This document shows positions 59,832 through 64,000 of a stretch of DNA of 64,000 nucleotides, piece by piece. The stretch spans positions 124,001 through 188,000 of the forward strand of contig NZ_RQJP01000001.1 of assembly GCF_003858645.1 (NCBI RefSeq), given 5' to 3'. Source of the DNA: Larkinella knui. Lineage in GTDB: Bacteria > Bacteroidota > Bacteroidia > Cytophagales > Spirosomataceae. A model generated the notes under the pieces. The model did no database searches and was not told the origin of the DNA. It was given only the letters and a program-made list of their open reading frames with translations. Position 1 is the first letter of the stretch. The number at the start of each line of letters is the position of its first letter. The translations under genes and the position numbers were made by a program.

Positions 59832-61547
59832 ATGGATCGGAGATCATTTGTACGCCTGGGAACGGCTTCACTTTGTAGTTTACCGGTTTTAACGACAGCC
59901 AGTTTTGCCCGTTCCTATGCCACCGCGCCCGACACCAAACCTGCCTGGTTGCTCGAGGTAATTAAAGCCAACGATGAACAGATCAATCAAATCCGGGCCT
60001 ATCGCGTCAAAGAATCGGGTAATCCGGCTTTTGGCGGTATAAAAGATGGCGAAGATATTCCGAATGCACAGTCCACCGCCGATTTTGCCCGGCGGTGTGC
60101 CTGTGCCATTTCCAGCCCGGAATCAACGTTTTACCGCTCGAAAGAACTGCTCAGCGAAACCGGCCAGGCGGTTCAGTACCTGCTGAAAATCCAGCATTCG
60201 GATGGCACCATCGACTTGCCTTCCACCAATTTCCATTCGACCCCCGATACGGGTTTTATCGTCAAGCGGTTGACAACCGCCTATACACTGCTGAATCGTT
60301 CCGGAACGCCGGGGCTGGAAACGGTTTTGCCGGGACTGAAAACCTTTCTGCAACGGGCGGGCGAAGCACTGGCCGCGGGCGGTATTCACACACCCAACCA
60401 CCGCTGGGTGGTGTCGGCGGCTTTGACCAAACTGAATTCGCTTTGGCCCGATGCGCGCTACGTAAAACGCATCGAACAGTGGCTGGGCGAACACATCGAC
60501 ATGGATGAAGACGGGCAGTTCAACGAGCGGAGCACGCTGATTTATTCGCCCCTGACCGACCGCCTGCTGATCACGATTGCCAAAGGAATGAACAAGCCGG
60601 AACTGCTGGACTACGTCAGGCGAAATCTGGCCATGACGCTTTACTACATTCATCCGAACGGTGAGGTGGTTTCGGAAGCGTCGGGACGGCAGGACAAGGC
60701 CCTGGTTGGTACGCTCGAAGGCTATTACTATCCGGCCCGCTTTATGGCGTTGCGCGATAAAAACGGCGAACTGGCCGCCCTGTGTCGGCAAATCGAAAAA
60801 ACCGTGCTGCTGAAAGGGGTTTATTTTCTGGACTACTACCTGGAAGATCCGGCGTTCTGGAGCGAACTGCCCGCCAGCAAACCGTTGCCCACCGATTACG
60901 TCAAACCCTTCCCGCATTCGGGGCTGGTGCGGATTCGGCATGGAAACTGGGATAGTACCATTTTGAAAGCCAACCCGGTTTTTCTCACCTTTTCAAAGGG
61001 CGAAGCCGTGTTGCAGGGCCTGCGAATAGCGGCTTCCTTTTTTGGGAAAGGGCAGTTTCAAACCGAAAAAATTGAGAAGAAAGGCGATAGCTGGGTGTTG
61101 AGCCAGTCGCTGGACGGCCCCTACTGGCAACCGTATCCCAAAGACGGTATTGACCCGGCGGGAGACTGGGAAAAAATGCCGCGAACCAACCGGAAACAAT
61201 CCGAAGTTCAACGCTACGAAGCCAACGTAACGATTCGGGAAACCGCGCGTGGGATGGAGGTTGATATTCAGATTACGGGAACGGAAAATATCCCGGTTTC
61301 GGTCGAATTGATATTTCGTTCGGGTGGAACACTGGCGGGGGTTACGAAACATCCGACCCGGCCCAATGCGCATCTTCTGAGTGGGCAATCGGGTACGTAT
61401 ACCGTTCAGAATGATACCATTACGTTTGGTCCGGGCAAAGCCTTACACAAGGGCGTCGTGTTGCGGGGGGCCTTACCGCCCGTGGAAGCACCAACCGTTT
61501 ATCTGACGGGCTTTACGCCATTTCAGCACACCATCAAACTTTCGTAG
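59832..61547 (+). CDS. Tat-exported protein, probably (alpha/alpha)-toroid glycan enzyme, family unassigned
   Basis: 571 aa, starting on the base after the upstream stop. A twin-arginine-type signal (MDRRSFVRLGTASLCSLPVL). The body is rich in helices spaced like those of alpha/alpha toroids (AVQYLLKIQHSDGTIDLPST, NFHSTPDTGFIVKRLTTAYT, HTPNHRWVVSAALTKLNS, NERSTLIYSPLTDRLLITIA), then a beta-rich C-terminal 200 residues. This layout parallels polysaccharide lyases or unsaturated glucuronyl hydrolases. I do not recognise a named family, and no catalytic residue can be assigned. Its coupling to the oxidoreductase and divergence from a heparinase suggest the same polymer. Confidence 0.7.
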   Translation: MDRRSFVRLGTASLCSLPVLTTASFARSYATAPDTKPAWLLEVIKANDEQINQIRAYRVKESGNPAFGGIKDGEDIPNAQSTADFARRCACAISSPESTFYRSKELLSETGQAVQYLLKIQHSDGTIDLPSTNFHSTPDTGFIVKRLTTAYTLLNRSGTPGLETVLPGLKTFLQRAGEALAAGGIHTPNHRWVVSAALTKLNSLWPDARYVKRIEQWLGEHIDMDEDGQFNERSTLIYSPLTDRLLITIAKGMNKPELLDYVRRNLAMTLYYIHPNGEVVSEASGRQDKALVGTLEGYYYPARFMALRDKNGELAALCRQIEKTVLLKGVYFLDYYLEDPAFWSELPASKPLPTDYVKPFPHSGLVRIRHGNWDSTILKANPVFLTFSKGEAVLQGLRIAASFFGKGQFQTEKIEKKGDSWVLSQSLDGPYWQPYPKDGIDPAGDWEKMPRTNRKQSEVQRYEANVTIRETARGMEVDIQITGTENIPVSVELIFRSGGTLAGVTKHPTRPNAHLLSGQSGTYTVQNDTITFGPGKALHKGVVLRGALPPVEAPTVYLTGFTPFQHTIKLS

Positions 61548-61554
61548 AGCTGAT

Positions 61555-61582
61555 GGCCCCCGAATCGATGGATTCGGGGGCC
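61555..61582. terminator. Bidirectional hairpin between convergent genes
   Basis: GGCCCCCGAATC (61555-61566) and GATTCGGGGGCC (61571-61582) form a perfect 12-bp stem with a four-base loop, between stops at 61547 (+) and 61587 (-). T-runs are absent, but the stem is strong. Confidence 0.75.
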
Positions 61583-61586
61583 GATC

Positions 61587-62225
61587 TCAGCGCAATTCTT
61601 CCAGCATAAGATCTTTAAAAGACACTTCGGCTTTTCCACCGCCGTGGATTTGTAAACCGATCAGCCCTTCCTGGGGAATGGTTTCGTCCGGTTCCGTATA
61701 GTCCACCGTTTGTTTGCCGTTGAGGAATAATCGAATCCGGCGGTTTTCGGCCCGAATTTCGTACTCATTCCAGTCATTGGGTTTCAGAATCCTTTTGATC
61801 AAAACGGAATCGGGATGAATCAGTGTTTTATTCCGGCGCGACTCGTCGTACAAACTCGCCCAGTACCCTTTGCCCAGATCGGCCTGGTAGCCCGTCATTT
61901 CATACGCCGGGTTGGTCAGCCGTTTGCTGCGAAACTGCACTCCGGTGTTGATAAAGCCTTCTGTTCCAAGCAGTTTGAACTTTACTTTCAGAATAAAGTT
62001 GGCATACGGACGCGTGGTGCATAAAAAATCATTGTGGGGCACGGTTTCCGTCAGCGACCCGCCCACCAGCGCTCCGTCTTTGATACGCCAGGTTTTGAGG
62101 GTGTCGCCCTCCCAGCCCCGGAAGGTTTTGCCGTCGAACAACCGGACCGGTTTTTGGGGAAACCGGCTCATAAACCCCAGCAGCAGGGCGCCACCGACGA
62201 CGATCGGGAAGAGTAAGGATTTCAT
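61587..62225 (-). CDS. DUF1080 protein (3-keto-disaccharide hydrolase family), exported
   Basis: 212 aa. After a signal sequence (LLFPIVVGGALLLGFMS) comes the DUF1080 domain: VRLFDGKTFRGWEGDTLKTW, VGGSLTETVPHNDFLCTTRP, FILKVKFKLLGTEGFINTGV, GYQADLGKGYWASLYDESRR and NEYEIRAENRRIRLFLNG. The jelly-roll fold and the name reflect members shown to cleave 3-keto-glycosides. It converges with the Tat oxidoreductase/unknown pair. A Gfo/Idh oxidoreductase plus DUF1080 is the core of the 3-keto pathway, so the two may work together. Confidence 0.88.
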   Translation of the reverse strand: MKSLLFPIVVGGALLLGFMSRFPQKPVRLFDGKTFRGWEGDTLKTWRIKDGALVGGSLTETVPHNDFLCTTRPYANFILKVKFKLLGTEGFINTGVQFRSKRLTNPAYEMTGYQADLGKGYWASLYDESRRNKTLIHPDSVLIKRILKPNDWNEYEIRAENRRIRLFLNGKQTVDYTEPDETIPQEGLIGLQIHGGGKAEVSFKDLMLEELR

Positions 62226-62375
62226 GGATTCAGGAAGTCAAAAGGTTGCGGAATAGAGCGGCCGGTTGTAATTATTCAACTACAGACGCATTCAAAGGTA
62301 GTTAAAATAGATTTTACGAACACGTATTGTATTCCTTTGTAAATTGAATTCAGTTTGTTCAGTAAGTGGTTTTTT

Positions 62376-64000
62376 ATGGAATATGCATCTGCCATTTCGT
62401 CCCGGCATGATCTCTCCGGTGAGGGTGAAATGGGGGAGGTCATTCGGTCATTTGATTGGTCATCCAGTTCGATAGGCCCCCTGGAAAACTGGCCGGCCAG
62501 CTTACATTCAACGCTGAGCCTGGTGCTGCATTGCCGGTTCCCGATGGCTTTATACTGGGGTCCCGATCGAATCTGCCTCTATAACGACGCCTATCGGGGC
62601 ATGTTGAATGACGCAGCCCGTCAGCCGGCGGCTTTGGGCCAACCGGCCGAAACCGTCTGGGCCGAAAGCTGGCCCCTGGTCAAACCGCTGATCGATCAGG
62701 CTTTCTCAGGAAGTGCCACCTGGAACGAAGATCAGCTTATTCCACGGATGCGGAACGGACAACTTCAGAATAGCTACTGGACTTCGAGCTACAGCCCGGT
62801 GACCGGGGAGTCGGGCCAGCCGGCGGGCGTGTTGGTGACCTGCCTGGAAACAACGGAGCAGGTGGCGGTTCGAAAGAAAATTGAACTGAGCGAAACGCGG
62901 CAGAAACTAGCCATCGAAGCGGCTGGTTTAGGAACCTTCGACTGGGACATGATCAAGTCGGAATTCGTGTTTTCGGAGCGGCTGGCCGCCATGTTTGGTT
63001 ATACCGAAAGCGCTCACCTGGTGCAGTCGAGCTTTAGTGACCGGGTTCATCCGGACGACCGGCAGCTGCGGTTGGAGGCCCATGCTGAAGCTGTTAAAAC
63101 CGGCCGGTTGTTTTACGAAGCCCGGTTTGTCTGGCAGGATCAATCGGTACACTGGATTCGGTTGAACGGAAAAATCCTCTACGACCCGCGTGGAGTTCCC
63201 AGCCGGATGTTTGGAACGACCATGGATATTACCGAACAAAAGGCGCAGGCGGATTGGCTTGAGAAACAGGTTGCGGAGCGCACACTGACGTTGCAAAGGA
63301 AAAACGAAGAGCTATCCCGGAGCGAGGAGCGGTATCACAAAATGGTCAATGAGGTTCAGGATTACGCCATTCTGTTGCTCGACCGGGACGGCACCATTCT
63401 CAACTGGAACCAGGGAGCAGAGCGAATCAAAGGGTATACCGGAGCGGAGATTATCGGAAAAAACTTTGTGATTTTTTACCGCCCGGAAGACCGTGAGAAA
63501 AATCTTCCGGGAAACTTGATCCGTGAAGCCTTCGAAAAAGGGCGGGCCAGGCACGAAGGCTGGCGGATTCGGAAAGATGGCAGCACGTTCTGGGGTAGTA
63601 TTGTCATCACGGCTTTGCACGATCAGCAGGGCGACATCATCGGTTTTTCCAAAGTTACCCGGGATTTGACAGAGAAGAAACTGGCGGAAGACCAGTTGCG
63701 GCAATATGCCCACGAACTCGAACTGCAAAACAAGGAACTGGAGCAGTTTGCGTACATCGCATCGCACGATTTGCAGGAGCCACTCCGGAAAATTCAGACG
63801 TTCTCGGAATTGTTGCGGGAAAATCTGGACAACGCCGAAACCGCTGATCGGTATTTGAGTAAAATCGACACCTCGGCCCAACGGATGTCGATGCTCATCA
63901 AGGAAGTGCTCAAGTATTCCCGGCTCTCGAAACTGTCGGAAGAATTTGTCAGGGTCGATCTTAACGAAATTCTGAGCAGTGTGCTGGTCGATTTTGAATT
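62376..64000 (+). CDS. Multi-PAS sensor histidine kinase (3' end outside window)
   Basis: At least 541 residues from ATG 62376, open to the window end. There is no membrane segment, so it is a cytoplasmic sensor. PAS 1 (about 35-150: PLENWPASLHSTLSLVLHCR, DRICLYNDAYRGML), PAS 2 (about 175-290: AGLGTFDWDM, FSERLAAMFGY), a short coiled coil, and PAS 3 (about 315-430: LLLDRDGTILNWNQGAERIK) precede the HisKA domain with phospho-acceptor His464 in FAYIASHDLQEPLRKI. The ATPase domain begins near SRLSKLSEEFVRVDLNE and is cut by the window. Similar kinases signal to single-domain response regulators. Its input is unknown. Confidence 0.92.
   Translation, partial: MEYASAISSRHDLSGEGEMGEVIRSFDWSSSSIGPLENWPASLHSTLSLVLHCRFPMALYWGPDRICLYNDAYRGMLNDAARQPAALGQPAETVWAESWPLVKPLIDQAFSGSATWNEDQLIPRMRNGQLQNSYWTSSYSPVTGESGQPAGVLVTCLETTEQVAVRKKIELSETRQKLAIEAAGLGTFDWDMIKSEFVFSERLAAMFGYTESAHLVQSSFSDRVHPDDRQLRLEAHAEAVKTGRLFYEARFVWQDQSVHWIRLNGKILYDPRGVPSRMFGTTMDITEQKAQADWLEKQVAERTLTLQRKNEELSRSEERYHKMVNEVQDYAILLLDRDGTILNWNQGAERIKGYTGAEIIGKNFVIFYRPEDREKNLPGNLIREAFEKGRARHEGWRIRKDGSTFWGSIVITALHDQQGDIIGFSKVTRDLTEKKLAEDQLRQYAHELELQNKELEQFAYIASHDLQEPLRKIQTFSELLRENLDNAETADRYLSKIDTSAQRMSMLIKEVLKYSRLSKLSEEFVRVDLNEILSSVLVDFE

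Overview
The window is from a Bacteroidota chromosome, most likely order Cytophagales and family Spirosomataceae (Spirosoma/Larkinella-like). The evidence is a SusC/SusD pair with an ECF sigma factor and a FecR anti-sigma factor, a type IX secretion C-terminal signal on an ice-binding protein, AraC regulators and NarL-type regulators of Cytophagales character, a promoter box of the TAnnTTTG type, weak Shine-Dalgarno sequences, and many dispersed intergenic palindromes. I see no rRNA, tRNA, CRISPR array, phage or transposase gene.

Layout. 1-2444: the end of an erythromycin-esterase-family gene, a putative HExxH metalloprotein and a glycerophosphodiester phosphodiesterase. 2657-9507: a leftward five-gene catabolic operon (polyol-type MFS transporter, D-2-hydroxyacid dehydrogenase, two FGGY kinases, histidine phosphatase) with a divergent DeoR repressor; it resembles Bacillus subtilis yoaBCD but has a second kinase and a phosphatase. 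A promoter and two candidate operators lie between them. 9542-10234: an AT-richer two-gene island holding a frameshifted acetyltransferase-like gene and a 53-codon gene. 10324-14244: SDR, AraC, aldo/keto reductase, AraC. 14425-17354: a membrane-anchored serine beta-lactamase-like hydrolase and an M28 peptidase.

17680-37312 is a large leftward cell-envelope locus. The sigma factor, FecR and a SusC with an STN signalling domain form a trans-envelope signalling cascade. SusD and a row of exported proteins follow: a PVC-type haem protein, a ceramidase-like hydrolase, a polysaccharide deacetylase, a double esterase, a Gfo/Idh/MocA oxidoreductase, and a giant ThuA / PQQ sugar dehydrogenase / PKD / cytochrome c / CBM-like fusion. 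This gene set suggests oxidative processing of a glycoside or polyol outside the cytoplasm, possibly through 3-keto-sugar chemistry. An L-fucose/L-arabinose isomerase-type gene diverges from it.

39243-50250 is a mixed regulatory and envelope region: an AraC protein with a degenerate metal-binding N-terminus, an ice-binding (DUF3494) T9SS cargo, a UDP-sugar 4,6-dehydratase-type polysaccharide enzyme, two response regulators (one lacking the phospho-acceptor Asp), a GDSL lipoprotein, a Bcr/CflA pump, a VOC protein and several small secreted proteins, ending with a Lys-rich H1-like protein. 50433-56311: a glycosyltransferase, a GH1 beta-glucosidase, a fatty acid desaturase, a DUF4369-only protein, a 56-aa membrane protein and a lipoprotein.

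56390-62225 is a second polysaccharide-type locus: a heparinase II/III-family lyase diverging from a Tat-exported oxidoreductase plus a Tat-exported unknown, around a perfect palindrome, then a DUF1080 (3-keto-disaccharide hydrolase) gene. The window ends inside a multi-PAS histidine kinase.
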